Source of the DNA: Aphanothece sp. CMT-3BRIN-NPC111
GTDB taxonomy: Bacteria > Cyanobacteriota > Cyanobacteriia > Cyanobacteriales > JAHHGU01
Assembly: GCA_019359765.1 (NCBI GenBank)
Contig: JAHHGU010000003.1
Coordinates: 1 to 64,000, forward strand
Direction: 5' to 3'
Length of the DNA: 64,000 bases
Each line of letters begins with the position of its first letter. Within the stretch, counting starts at the first letter, position 1. Below are positions 7,059 to 16,493 of this stretch, one piece after another. The position numbers and the translations under genes were made by a program. A model generated the notes under the pieces. It was not told where the DNA came from, searched no databases, and worked only from the letters and a program-made list of their open reading frames with translations.

Positions 7059-9908
7059 ATGACATCAGGTACGAATTACGCGCAGGAATATCAACAGGCA
7101 GAAAAAGCCTACATGCAGGGCAACTATGAAAAGGCCGCAGTTATTATTGACAGGTTAGTTGAGGATGTACCTGACGATCCGACTACTCGTCTACTGCGAG
7201 GTCATATTTACTGCTATGGACTACAGCAGTACGATGTGGCGCAGGAAGAGTACGAGGCGGTACTCAAGCTAACCACAGAGCCAGATTTTGTTGACTATGC
7301 GACTAACGGTCTAGAATATGCTCTCTCTAGCCAGGGATCAACAGGCTTCGCTGGTGCTGATTCCCCAGCCGGAAACATGGATGTGGATGCTACTTATCAA
7401 TACACTGAGAGCATCGGTGAATTTAGCCCTTTTCCGACATCGGAAACCGGGGAAGAAGTGCATAACGTAGGTTCAGGAAATGATTTTGACTTTGGTGGTC
7501 TGGATTTTGATGACGCCGTAGGCGATGGGTATATTGAGGAGCAAGGGCTATACCAGTCCTATGGCAACCCATTTGACGATGGAGCTGAACACTATACTAG
7601 CGATGCAACGCCTACTAATGCAGATCCTTTTGCCTTTGGTCAGTCGCCACACAGCCATCAATGGGAAGAAACGCCAGAAAATCAATCCCCTGACTTTTTT
7701 TCTGCTGAGGATAATACCGATTTTAATCATACAGCAGATGCTTTTAACACCAATGAGGCGGATTATGCAATTGATCGTGGCGAAAATAGCGAAGGAACCA
7801 ATTTAAATTACTTCCCTTCCCACGAACCAGTTTTTGAGGATGAAACCCTGTTAATGAGACCGGGAGATTTAGAGAATAATTTCCCCCTCATGGGAGAAGA
7901 CTTTAGTTTTCCTAACTCTTCAAGTACTGAGGAAACCAACGCCTATATGGCTGATGGCTATAGTCAGGAGGATGAAACTTTTGTAGCCACACCCGGTCAG
8001 AATGGGTTTCACCTCCAAGACAACTTTGACTTCGGTGCCTTTGACGATGCCTTTGGCAATGATTCATTGGCAATGGATACAGATGGTAGCGTTGATGCCG
8101 ACTCCACTCTAGCCGTCCCCGGACATCAAGAGGAATCCGGCTTTTTGGATGCCTTTGATGAATTTGATAATTTAGGCAGTATCCCAGATTTTGATATGGG
8201 AGTATCGGAAGGTATGACCTCTGCCGGTACGCCTAGCTCCGAGTTGGGTATATCAAGTAACAGTGGGTTACTCTCAGCACCCTTGAACACATCTGGAGGC
8301 GGAGCTGGTCTATATGCAAATGACTCCTCTGGCCTGAGCGAAGATGAAATGTTTAGTCTTACCAGCGCCTCAGTACTGAAGAATGCTGGAAGCTCCGAAA
8401 AGTTACCCACCTTTACACAGCAACCTCAAACCCACATAGAACCCAACGTTACGGTTGAGCAAGGTCCGCTGGCTGTGTTTGAAAATGCACCGCTGAAGAA
8501 AAAACAGTGGATGACCGCTGCGGCGGCTGGCATTGTCTCGGCAGTGGCAGTGGCGACAGTGAGCTTCATGGCACAAAGCACAGCTCCAACCGAAGGCAAA
8601 GGCGCTGTGATTTCACAGCTACAGAAGACAGGCTGGGCGATGACTCTGGTAGCAGGTGTCGCTAGTTTCGGCACTACTCTGCTTTTAGGGCGGATTGGCA
8701 CCAAGCAGATGGAGCGAGCGACATCGGATTTGCAAGCTCAGTTTGAGGAGGTTTCTCAGGGCAACTTTAACGCCACAGCCACAGTTTACTCGGAGGACGA
8801 ATTTGGTCGCTTGGCGGCTGGATTTAATCAGATGGCGCGGGTGATTCTGACGACCACCGGCGAGGCGCAACGCAAAGCTCAAGAACAAGAGCAAGCGAAG
8901 GAAGACCTACAGCGCCAGGTGATTCGACTACTAGATGACGTTGAGGGAGCGGCACGTGGTGACCTGACCGTGCAAGCGGAAGTTACAGCTGACGTATTGG
9001 GAGCAGTTGCGGACTCGTTTAACCTGACGATTCAAAACCTACGGCAAATTGTGCAACAGGTGAAAATAGCGGCGCGGCAGGTTAATAAGGGTTCCACTGA
9101 CAGTGAGGCATTTGCTCGCGGTCTGTCTTCAGATGCCTTACGACAGGCGGAGGAACTAGCCGTGACCCTAAACTCAGTGCAGGTGATGACGGATTCTATT
9201 AAGCGGGTGGCTGAGAGTGCTAGAGAGGCTGAGGAAGTGGCGCGCTCGGCCTCAGCAACGGCATTAAGAGGTGGTGAAGCCGTGGAACGAACTGTTTCCG
9301 GTATTTTAGAAATTCGGGAGACGGTGGCAGAAACTACCCGTAAGGTGAAGCGACTCGCGGAATCCTCTCAGGAAATTTCTAAGATTGTGGCTTTGATTTC
9401 GACTATTGCTTCTCGGACTAACCTGTTGGCACTCAACGCCAGTATTGAGGCCGCCCGTGCCGGTGAAGCTGGTCGTGGCTTTGCAATTGTGGCGGATGAG
9501 GTGCGACAGCTGGCAGACCGGGCGGCGAAAGCGTTGAAGGAAATTGTACAAATCGTGCTACAAATTCAGCAGGAAACTGGCTCAGTAATGACGGCGATGG
9601 AAGAAGGTACCCAGCAGGTTATTGAAGGGACACGATTGGCAGAACAAGCCAAGCGATCGCTGGATGATATCATCCAGGTTAGTAATCGCATTGATGCCCT
9701 AGTACGTTCTATCACCGCTGACACTGTAGAACAAACTGAAACCTCACAGTCTGTTGCCCAGGTGATGCAATCGGTGGAACTAACCGCACAAGAAACATCT
9801 CAGGAAGCTCAGCGTGTCTCCGGGGCACTGGGAAATCTGGTCGGCGTTGCCCGAGACCTGCTGACATCAGTGGAGCGCTTCAAGGTCGAAGCTAGTGAGG
9901 GTAAGTAG
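7059..9908 (+). CDS. hmpD: methyl-accepting chemotaxis protein, HmpD/PilJ-type
   Basis: The receptor of the pilus chemotaxis system, in the inner membrane. Residues 5-100 look like TPR-type helices. About 100-480 is an acidic Phe/Asp-rich low-complexity linker (for example [12 protein letters not shown]). Two hydrophobic segments follow at about 483-507 and 526-547. Next come a HAMP domain (about 548-600), a second HAMP-like segment (about 620-665) and the signalling domain (about 680-940). The conserved hairpin tip [15 protein letters not shown] falls near residue 790. The two membrane segments are separated by under 20 residues, so there is almost no periplasmic sensor. Input probably comes from the cytoplasmic N-terminus. 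No GAF domain is visible, unlike PixJ-type photoreceptors. A good Shine-Dalgarno (GGAG, 8 nt) supports the start. Confidence 0.88.
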   Translation: MTSGTNYAQEYQQAEKAYMQGNYEKAAVIIDRLVEDVPDDPTTRLLRGHIYCYGLQQYDVAQEEYEAVLKLTTEPDFVDYATNGLEYALSSQGSTGFAGADSPAGNMDVDATYQYTESIGEFSPFPTSETGEEVHNVGSGNDFDFGGLDFDDAVGDGYIEEQGLYQSYGNPFDDGAEHYTSDATPTNADPFAFGQSPHSHQWEETPENQSPDFFSAEDNTDFNHTADAFNTNEADYAIDRGENSEGTNLNYFPSHEPVFEDETLLMRPGDLENNFPLMGEDFSFPNSSSTEETNAYMADGYSQEDETFVATPGQNGFHLQDNFDFGAFDDAFGNDSLAMDTDGSVDADSTLAVPGHQEESGFLDAFDEFDNLGSIPDFDMGVSEGMTSAGTPSSELGISSNSGLLSAPLNTSGGGAGLYANDSSGLSEDEMFSLTSASVLKNAGSSEKLPTFTQQPQTHIEPNVTVEQGPLAVFENAPLKKKQWMTAAAAGIVSAVAVATVSFMAQSTAPTEGKGAVISQLQKTGWAMTLVAGVASFGTTLLLGRIGTKQMERATSDLQAQFEEVSQGNFNATATVYSEDEFGRLAAGFNQMARVILTTTGEAQRKAQEQEQAKEDLQRQVIRLLDDVEGAARGDLTVQAEVTADVLGAVADSFNLTIQNLRQIVQQVKIAARQVNKGSTDSEAFARGLSSDALRQAEELAVTLNSVQVMTDSIKRVAESAREAEEVARSASATALRGGEAVERTVSGILEIRETVAETTRKVKRLAESSQEISKIVALISTIASRTNLLALNASIEAARAGEAGRGFAIVADEVRQLADRAAKALKEIVQIVLQIQQETGSVMTAMEEGTQQVIEGTRLAEQAKRSLDDIIQVSNRIDALVRSITADTVEQTETSQSVAQVMQSVELTAQETSQEAQRVSGALGNLVGVARDLLTSVERFKVEASEGK

Positions 9909-10121
9909 AAAACTGTTGTAGGGGCAGTGCCCTTGTAACTGCTCTGAATTTAAAATTGAATAAATAATCTGCAATCCCTTAAGTGATGTCGATTTGGCTG
10001 GGATTGGCTACATTAAAAGCAATCAGGATTTACTACTTAGAGAATGGAAGGCGGTGGTGAATTCACTCGAAACTCACGCACTCTCCGTCTTGAAGTGTTA
10101 GCTTCTTCAAATCAAAAATAT

Positions 10122-10187
10122 GTAAGGGCGGGTTTAATTAGAATTTCAATCGGGTAATTAATCTTAAAGGGTAACCTGCCCCTACTA
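10122..10187. repeat. imperfect palindromic intergenic repeat between hmpD and hmpE
   Basis: gtaagggcgggttt pairs imperfectly with aacctgcccctac about 50 nt later. A similar element (gtaggggtgggttt with agacccgcgcctta) lies at 20858-20921, so this is probably a dispersed cyanobacterial palindromic repeat. The 319-bp gap it sits in holds no gene. It could separate hmpE expression from the upstream operon. Confidence 0.4.
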
Positions 10188-10227
10188 CTCAAAACTCACA
10201 ACTCACAACTTTCTTCGGGACACTGCT

Positions 10228-13200
10228 ATGCAGCCGGAACAACAACAGCGAATCATGGGCTACTTCATTGAGGAGGCTAAAGACCACCTCAATACCATTG
10301 AGCAAGGTTTGCTGAATCTGCAAAACACCATAGAAGACTCGGAAATGGTAAATGAAGTTTTCCGAGCAGCCCACTCCGTAAAAGGCGGAGCGGCAATGCT
10401 GGGAATCAGCAGCGTTCAGAAAACGGCTCATCGGTTGGAAGATTGCTTTAAAGTCCTACAACAGTATCCGGTGAAAGTAGACCAAAAGCTGGAGTCCCTG
10501 TTTCTGCGGGTTTTTGATATCCTCCAGGAACTCGTGGAGCAACTTGCCGGGCCCTTTGGTCTTAAGGATGAAACAGCTAGCGATATCATGTCCGGTGTAG
10601 AGCCGATTTTTGAAGAACTCAACAATCACCTGGGACAGCTAGTCAAGGGAACGGCTGGCGACTCGACCAGTGGTGCTGAAGAGTTGCAGACCGCACCCGC
10701 AAAAACTAAGACGTTAAAGCCAGATAGAAAAGCGCTACAGGAAGCATTTCAGAGGGATGTATTGGCGCAGCTACGCGAGATGTTACAGCTGTTTAAGCAA
10801 CCCGATAGCTCTTTTAATCGGCAACAGGTGCAGGAAATTTGTGACCATATAGAAAGTTTAGGCGAGCAATTAAACTTATCCGCATGGAGTAGATTATTAG
10901 AGACGGCAAAAATAGCGATCGCCAATCCGCAAAATTCCTATCGCACCCTGGCTGGCATTGTAATTAAAGAAATAAAACACGCCCAGGAACTTATACTGGC
11001 AGGCCGTGAAGCCGAGGTTGTACCGAGCCAACAACTCAAAGACCTCCTGCCGCAGACCGAGGCAGCAGTAGCAGCGGCTTTAAACATACCTACAAGAACA
11101 GATTCCAACTTCGCTGGGATGCTTCAGGCAGATAATACCTCGGTTCCTGTGCCGACCGCTATGGCAGCAGTCGGTAGCATGGGAATCGTTGCTGACAAGC
11201 TAGCACCAGCAATTCCACCCAACTATACAGAAAAGCCCGCAGCTTACAGCAACTCAGAAAGTTACATCTCAGAAAGCACTGGAGCCGAATTATCCCCCCA
11301 AAACTTTAGGGATACAGAAGCCGGGGCTATCTCCTTTCCGCCACTCCATAAGCAAAAAAATTCTGGCAAATCGGCCCCTGCCAGAGCTGGTGCAAATCAT
11401 AACGAGCCAGAGGTCGGGATGGCAGAACTCAATAGCTTAGCAGATCTATTTGAAGGCGAAGCTCCTGACCTAGACGAAACCTGGGAACAAGAGGAAATCA
11501 TCAGCAATGGTGAAACTGCAAACGCGACAGATGCACTCGCGTCGGTAAATGGGGACTTTGAGAACGACTTTTCTGACCTACTAGGTGAGATAGATGGTCA
11601 AATAAGTGACTCAACTGAAGTATCCCAGCAAGATGATTTCATGCTCTTGTTTGGTGACGACATTAGTTCGAAGGCTGCCGAACCAGAAAAGGGAAGAAGC
11701 AATAAAGAAGATGATTTTATTTCGCACTTAGGATTAGACTTCTCGCCTCCCAACGATGGTTTTTCCGAGCTGCTATTTGAGGCTGATACTCCAGATTTCC
11801 TGAGAGCAGAAGCCACCCCAGAAGACGATTTGACCAGTTTATTTAGTGACAGCATTGAGTGGGAAAACGGCTCCGAGCAACTGACTCTAGAAGATTCCTT
11901 AGATTTTTCACTTGACGCTAGCACAACGCCAAGTCAAGAGCTGCGTGATGATGATTTCTTAAACCTTATAGGAGCAGAGGATGTCAACAAAGCTTCACAG
12001 GCGGAAACGTCTAATGCCGAAGATTTGGGCATTTCTCCAGGTGCAGAGGAGAGCTTGAGTGACTGGTTCACGGGTCTGGACGAGAATGAGTCTCTATTGA
12101 GAGAAGACCAATATGACTCATCCAGTTCCCATCTGGATAAATTGGAAAATAGCAAAATTGAATTATTAGCTGATAACCCAGAAGCCCTGGAAAGCTGGCA
12201 ACTAGAACAAGTTGAAAATCCTGAACAATATTTAAACTTTTCTGATTCAGCTAGTGATTGGCAGGATCTAGTGTTTGATGAGGAGCAGACTGTTGATATT
12301 GGAGAGGAATTGGAGAGAAATGGTTTATTTAAGGATGAAGTAGCCTTGGCAGAGGCGGCAACAAACTTGAGCGATTTATTTGAAAGCTCACAATTGATGC
12401 CGGAGCTACCGAAGCTATTAGAAAATCTGGCGATTGATGACGGTGTTGGCATAGAGCTAATAAATGATGAGTTGCCCTCAGATGATTTGCTCACCGAAAT
12501 GTTCGATGGCGAATCGGAATTGGACACTAATGCCCTGGAATTAAGTGGGTCGGAATCTGAAGAAGAAGCTGACTTGGGGCTTGATGACATTTTGTGGGAT
12601 GCCTCCCCAGACGCCACCGATCCTCTGTCAAGTTTTGGAGATTTGGAAATAAACTCAGTAGCGCCTATCAGCGAGATGCAGGCTTCAGAGGCACCGCTCT
12701 GGGAGGATACAAGTGAAGATTCTCTGGAAACATCAGCAGCAGAGGGGGAAGGGGATGCAATAAACACCGTAGGGGCAAACCCATTCAGCCTTGATACTGA
12801 TGAGATGCTCATAACCGCATCTGAGGATGAGGATGAGTGGGATTTATTCAATCCTGTTGATGAAACCCTGCCAGGGGAACAGCCGCTTTTATTTGACGAT
12901 GTAGATGCTACCGATCGCCATGAAGGATTTATTCCCTCCCCTATAGCTGATGAACTGGATTTAGATCAAGATGGCACATTAAATAATCTCCTAAGCTTCA
13001 ACGAGCAAGGGGATGAAGATGAAGATAGTTTGTTTGAGGAGACGGCGGTAGAGACAGATGCCCATAATTGGCTGGGGAATAATATAGAGTTTGAGGAAAG
13101 TGCGGAGGCAGAGTCGAGAGAAAATGTAGCTGCTAGGTTTGAGCAACAACCGGCAATAGAAGAAGCGCTTGACCTAGGACAGAAAGAGTGGGACTTTCAA

Positions 13201-16200
13201 GAGGAAACGGAAGAAAGCCCTGATTTTGACGCTTTGGATGATTTATTTGAGGCAGAATCAGATGCGATCGCCACTTCTAATGCTGCTCTCATTGACTCCG
13301 CCTCTTCTGTTACATCTCCCGAAGCAATCTCTTGGGAAGAAGAACTTGGGGAGGCAGCTTTGGAACTGCTGCCAGATGAAACATCTCAGGCAACTCTAAA
13401 CGTCGATGAAAATATCGAGGATCTGTTTGAGGTGGAGACGCCAGAAGCAACAGAAACCCTGGATTTTGGCACAGATATGCTTGCCCCTGAGACGTTGGAT
13501 GAAGATGGGGATATCGAGTCAGCGGCAGCGAACGCCATAGATGCACCTGCTACGATCCGGGAATTAGAAGCACTGGTGTCTTTAGAGGAAGCCTCAAGCA
13601 GCGATGAGCTATTTGAGACGGAGATGCCGATAACAACAGATGACCTAGATTTTGATGAAGACTGGGATCTAGAGTCAACAACATCGGTTACTTCAGAATC
13701 ATCGCCAGCACCATTGGAATTAGAAACAGCCGACCTTTTAGAAAGCTTGGCAACTGATGAGGAGGAATGGGGGGATATAACTGCATTTTTAGAAGCAGAA
13801 GGTGAAAGACCGCTTAGCGAGGATGGCTTATCTTTAGAGACATCTGAGGAAGAAGATCTTGACTTTGCTGCCCAATTGAATAGTCTTGATGAGTTTGATG
13901 AATTGGAGTCAATGCTGGGTGAAGATGCACCAACGTCGTCACAAACATTTGTATCTGCTACCTCTGAATTAGATGGGGCAGATGAGTTTGATGAGTTGGA
14001 GGCAATGCTGGGTGAAGATGCACCAACATCGTCACCGACATTTGTATCTGCTACCTCTGAACTAGATGGGGCAGATGAGTTTGATGAGTTGGAGGCAATG
14101 CTGGGTGAAGATGCAACTTCCACTGCCGCCATAGCATCAGCAGGCACAGATGAATTTGATGAACTTGAAGCTTTACTGGACGAAGGTTTAACAGTTGAGA
14201 CACCAGTAACTCAAGTAGCTTCATCGCCAGCGAAGAGCGACACCCCAGCACCAAATGTCATTGACGATGAATTCGGTGACTTGGAGAAACTACTACAGCA
14301 GGCAGACCAGAAGATGGGAGGAATGCCAACGGCGAAACCCGTTGCTGGACAGCCTCGTGCTAGGACTCGTCCCCGTCCCCAAGTCTTCGAGCAGACGATG
14401 CGGGTGCCGGTAAAACACTTGGACAACCTCAGCAACTTGGTGGGGGAACTGGTGGTGAACCGCAACAGCTTGGAGCAGGATCAGGAACGCATGCGGCAGT
14501 TCTTGGATAACTTACTCAACCAGGTACAGCAACTCAGCGATGTCGGTTCCAGGATGCAGAATTTGTATGAGCGATCGCTTCTAGAAAACTCTCTGATCGC
14601 CAGCCGCCACAACTACCGGAACTTATCCAAGTCGGATGCTGCCTCCTCAAATAATCACCCGTCAGGCGTAGAGTATGACCCCCTGGAAATGGATCGGTTC
14701 ACCCCGGTTCATTTGCTTTCCCAAGAAATGATCGAGTTGATTGTTCGGGTGCGAGAATCGGCTTCGGACATCGAGTTCCTAGTCGATGAAACCGATCAGG
14801 TGGCTCGGATGCTGCGGCAGGTTACTACCCAGTTGCAAGAGGGGTTGACGCGATCGCGCATGGTGCCCTTTGCCCAAACGGCCGATCGGCTACAGCGAGG
14901 AGTACGCGACAATGCCATCAAGCAAGGCAAACAGGTGGAACTAAACATAGAAGGTCGGGAAACCTTGATCGACAAAGTTATCCTGGAACACCTTACAGAT
15001 CCACTGACTCACATGGTTAACAATGCCCTCGCTCATGGCGTTGAAAAGCCAGAGGTGCGCCAAGCTGCTGGCAAGCCGCCGCTGGGCAGCATTACCGTCA
15101 GAGCCTTCCACCAGGGCAACCAGACAGTGATTTCCGTCTCCGATGATGGAGCTGGGATTGATGCAGAACGGGTGAAGGCAAAAGCGCTGAAAATGGGGCT
15201 GATTACGCCAGAGGAGGCTAAGATCATGTCCCGCCTGGATGTATACGATCTACTTTTCCACCCCGGCTTTAGTATCAAGGATCAAGCCGATGAGTTAGCG
15301 GGTCGTGGGGTAGGGATGGATGTCGTTCGCACCAGCTTGATGGATATTAGAGGAACGATCAACACCGACTCTACTTTAGGTCAGGGAACAACCTTTACTA
15401 TTCGCTTACCTTTAACCCTCAGTATTGGTAAAGCGCTCTCTTGCATCAGCGAGAAAGCCCGTATTGCCTTTCCTATGGATGGGGTTGAAGATATGTTGGA
15501 TGTGCCCAACGCCAGCATTCAAATTAATGCCGAAGGTCAGCGGTGTATCCTCTGGAGAGACACACTCCTGCCATTCCAAACTTTATCTGAACTGTTGACG
15601 TACAATCGTCAAATCAGTCGGGGCACTGTCTACGGCGGTAACCGGGAAGACGATATGATTTCCATCGTTGTGCTGCGTAGTACGGGTAACTTCCTCGCAA
15701 TTGAGGTGGATCAGGTATTAGGCGAACAGGAAATCGTAATTAAGCAACTAGAAGGCCCTGTGCCTAAGCCTGTTGGTGTCGCTGGTGCCACTGTACTAGG
15801 GGATGGTCGGATCATGCCCATTGCCGATGTGCTAGAGCTGATCGACCTCTCTAGGGGAGTGATTCGCAAAGAAGGTAGCGGCGGCAGCGTGTGGCCCGGA
15901 ATGCAATTCCCAACCGAAGCCGCAGAGGTTAAAACTGATCCGATGGTGCTGATTGTGGATGACTCGATTACGGTGCGCGAACTGCTCTCTATGACCTTCA
16001 ATAAAGCGGGTTATCGGGTGGAACAAGCTCGTGACGGTCAAGAAGCCTGGGATAAACTCCGGTCGGGTCTGCCTTGCGATATCGTCTTCTGTGATATAGA
16101 AATGCCCAGAATGGACGGTCTGGATCTGCTGTCTCGGATTCAAAAAGACGCAAGTCTAAACCATCTGCCAGTAGCAATGCTAACCTCTCGCGGTGCCGAC

Positions 16201-16335
16201 CGACATCGGCAAATGGCCGCCGATCTGGGGGCTAGCGGCTATTTCACTAAACCCTATCTGGAAGAAGCGTTACTTGATGCCGCTCAACGAATGATGAAAG
16301 GGGAGGTACTGCTGACAAGTAATAGCAATGCTTAG
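10228..16335 (+). CDS. hmpE: giant hybrid CheA histidine kinase, HmpE/PilL-type
   Basis: The central kinase of the pilus chemotaxis system. Domain order: Hpt domain with phospho-His H49 (AAHSVKGG); a degenerate Hpt-like helical region at about 165-262 lacking the His motif; a very long acidic, Ser/Glu/Asp-rich linker from about 390 to 1360; the CheA dimer domain near 1385-1420 (NLVGELVVNRN); the ATP-binding domain with N box HMVNNALAHG near 1600, DDGAGID near 1640 and GRGVGMDVV near 1692; a CheW-like domain at about 1732-1880; and a C-terminal receiver with D1956 (CDIEMPRMDG). At 2035 residues it is very long, because of the linker, which contains near-exact 31-residue repeats. The linker repeats short motifs such as DDFLNLIG, LSDLFE and DEFDELEAMLGED. 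The frame is continuous. Confidence 0.9.
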   Translation: MQPEQQQRIMGYFIEEAKDHLNTIEQGLLNLQNTIEDSEMVNEVFRAAHSVKGGAAMLGISSVQKTAHRLEDCFKVLQQYPVKVDQKLESLFLRVFDILQELVEQLAGPFGLKDETASDIMSGVEPIFEELNNHLGQLVKGTAGDSTSGAEELQTAPAKTKTLKPDRKALQEAFQRDVLAQLREMLQLFKQPDSSFNRQQVQEICDHIESLGEQLNLSAWSRLLETAKIAIANPQNSYRTLAGIVIKEIKHAQELILAGREAEVVPSQQLKDLLPQTEAAVAAALNIPTRTDSNFAGMLQADNTSVPVPTAMAAVGSMGIVADKLAPAIPPNYTEKPAAYSNSESYISESTGAELSPQNFRDTEAGAISFPPLHKQKNSGKSAPARAGANHNEPEVGMAELNSLADLFEGEAPDLDETWEQEEIISNGETANATDALASVNGDFENDFSDLLGEIDGQISDSTEVSQQDDFMLLFGDDISSKAAEPEKGRSNKEDDFISHLGLDFSPPNDGFSELLFEADTPDFLRAEATPEDDLTSLFSDSIEWENGSEQLTLEDSLDFSLDASTTPSQELRDDDFLNLIGAEDVNKASQAETSNAEDLGISPGAEESLSDWFTGLDENESLLREDQYDSSSSHLDKLENSKIELLADNPEALESWQLEQVENPEQYLNFSDSASDWQDLVFDEEQTVDIGEELERNGLFKDEVALAEAATNLSDLFESSQLMPELPKLLENLAIDDGVGIELINDELPSDDLLTEMFDGESELDTNALELSGSESEEEADLGLDDILWDASPDATDPLSSFGDLEINSVAPISEMQASEAPLWEDTSEDSLETSAAEGEGDAINTVGANPFSLDTDEMLITASEDEDEWDLFNPVDETLPGEQPLLFDDVDATDRHEGFIPSPIADELDLDQDGTLNNLLSFNEQGDEDEDSLFEETAVETDAHNWLGNNIEFEESAEAESRENVAARFEQQPAIEEALDLGQKEWDFQEETEESPDFDALDDLFEAESDAIATSNAALIDSASSVTSPEAISWEEELGEAALELLPDETSQATLNVDENIEDLFEVETPEATETLDFGTDMLAPETLDEDGDIESAAANAIDAPATIRELEALVSLEEASSSDELFETEMPITTDDLDFDEDWDLESTTSVTSESSPAPLELETADLLESLATDEEEWGDITAFLEAEGERPLSEDGLSLETSEEEDLDFAAQLNSLDEFDELESMLGEDAPTSSQTFVSATSELDGADEFDELEAMLGEDAPTSSPTFVSATSELDGADEFDELEAMLGEDATSTAAIASAGTDEFDELEALLDEGLTVETPVTQVASSPAKSDTPAPNVIDDEFGDLEKLLQQADQKMGGMPTAKPVAGQPRARTRPRPQVFEQTMRVPVKHLDNLSNLVGELVVNRNSLEQDQERMRQFLDNLLNQVQQLSDVGSRMQNLYERSLLENSLIASRHNYRNLSKSDAASSNNHPSGVEYDPLEMDRFTPVHLLSQEMIELIVRVRESASDIEFLVDETDQVARMLRQVTTQLQEGLTRSRMVPFAQTADRLQRGVRDNAIKQGKQVELNIEGRETLIDKVILEHLTDPLTHMVNNALAHGVEKPEVRQAAGKPPLGSITVRAFHQGNQTVISVSDDGAGIDAERVKAKALKMGLITPEEAKIMSRLDVYDLLFHPGFSIKDQADELAGRGVGMDVVRTSLMDIRGTINTDSTLGQGTTFTIRLPLTLSIGKALSCISEKARIAFPMDGVEDMLDVPNASIQINAEGQRCILWRDTLLPFQTLSELLTYNRQISRGTVYGGNREDDMISIVVLRSTGNFLAIEVDQVLGEQEIVIKQLEGPVPKPVGVAGATVLGDGRIMPIADVLELIDLSRGVIRKEGSGGSVWPGMQFPTEAAEVKTDPMVLIVDDSITVRELLSMTFNKAGYRVEQARDGQEAWDKLRSGLPCDIVFCDIEMPRMDGLDLLSRIQKDASLNHLPVAMLTSRGADRHRQMAADLGASGYFTKPYLEEALLDAAQRMMKGEVLLTSNSNA
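13888..14190 (+). repeat. 93-bp tandem repeat inside the CheA linker
   Basis: Two full units begin at 13888 and 13981 and a shortened third at 14074, each starting gatgagtttgatga. A degenerate fourth lies at about 14147-14187. Each full unit encodes 31 residues from DEFDELE to SELDGA. The length keeps the frame, and high identity between copies indicates recent duplication. Confidence 0.9.
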
Positions 16336-16404
16336 AACACTAGCTGAGTAATCAATCAAGATGCGGATGAAGGCAGATTGGGATTGTTAGTAGTTAGTAG
16401 TTAG

Positions 16405-16440
16405 TGGTTAGTAGGCACTGTTTCTACTAACTACTAACCA
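16405..16440. terminator. inverted repeat between convergent hmpE and lanM
   Basis: tggttagtag (16405-16414) is the exact reverse complement of ctactaacca (16431-16440) across 16 nt. It lies inside a run of TTAGTAG-type heptamers. Its place between two 3' ends makes a bidirectional terminator likely, though there is no clean T-run. Confidence 0.45.
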
Positions 16441-16493
16441 CGTTCCCACTAACAGCCACCAAGACAGAACTTATACAGATTCGCGAGCTAATA

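Noticed and set aside
11934..12851. 305-codon minus-strand frame, Ser-rich
   Set aside because: It is the antisense of the Glu/Asp-rich linker of hmpE. Acidic codons read backwards give Ser-rich open frames. No ribosome site or family resemblance.
13386..14147. 253-codon minus-strand frame with repeats
   Set aside because: Same cause: antisense to the 93-bp repeats of hmpE.
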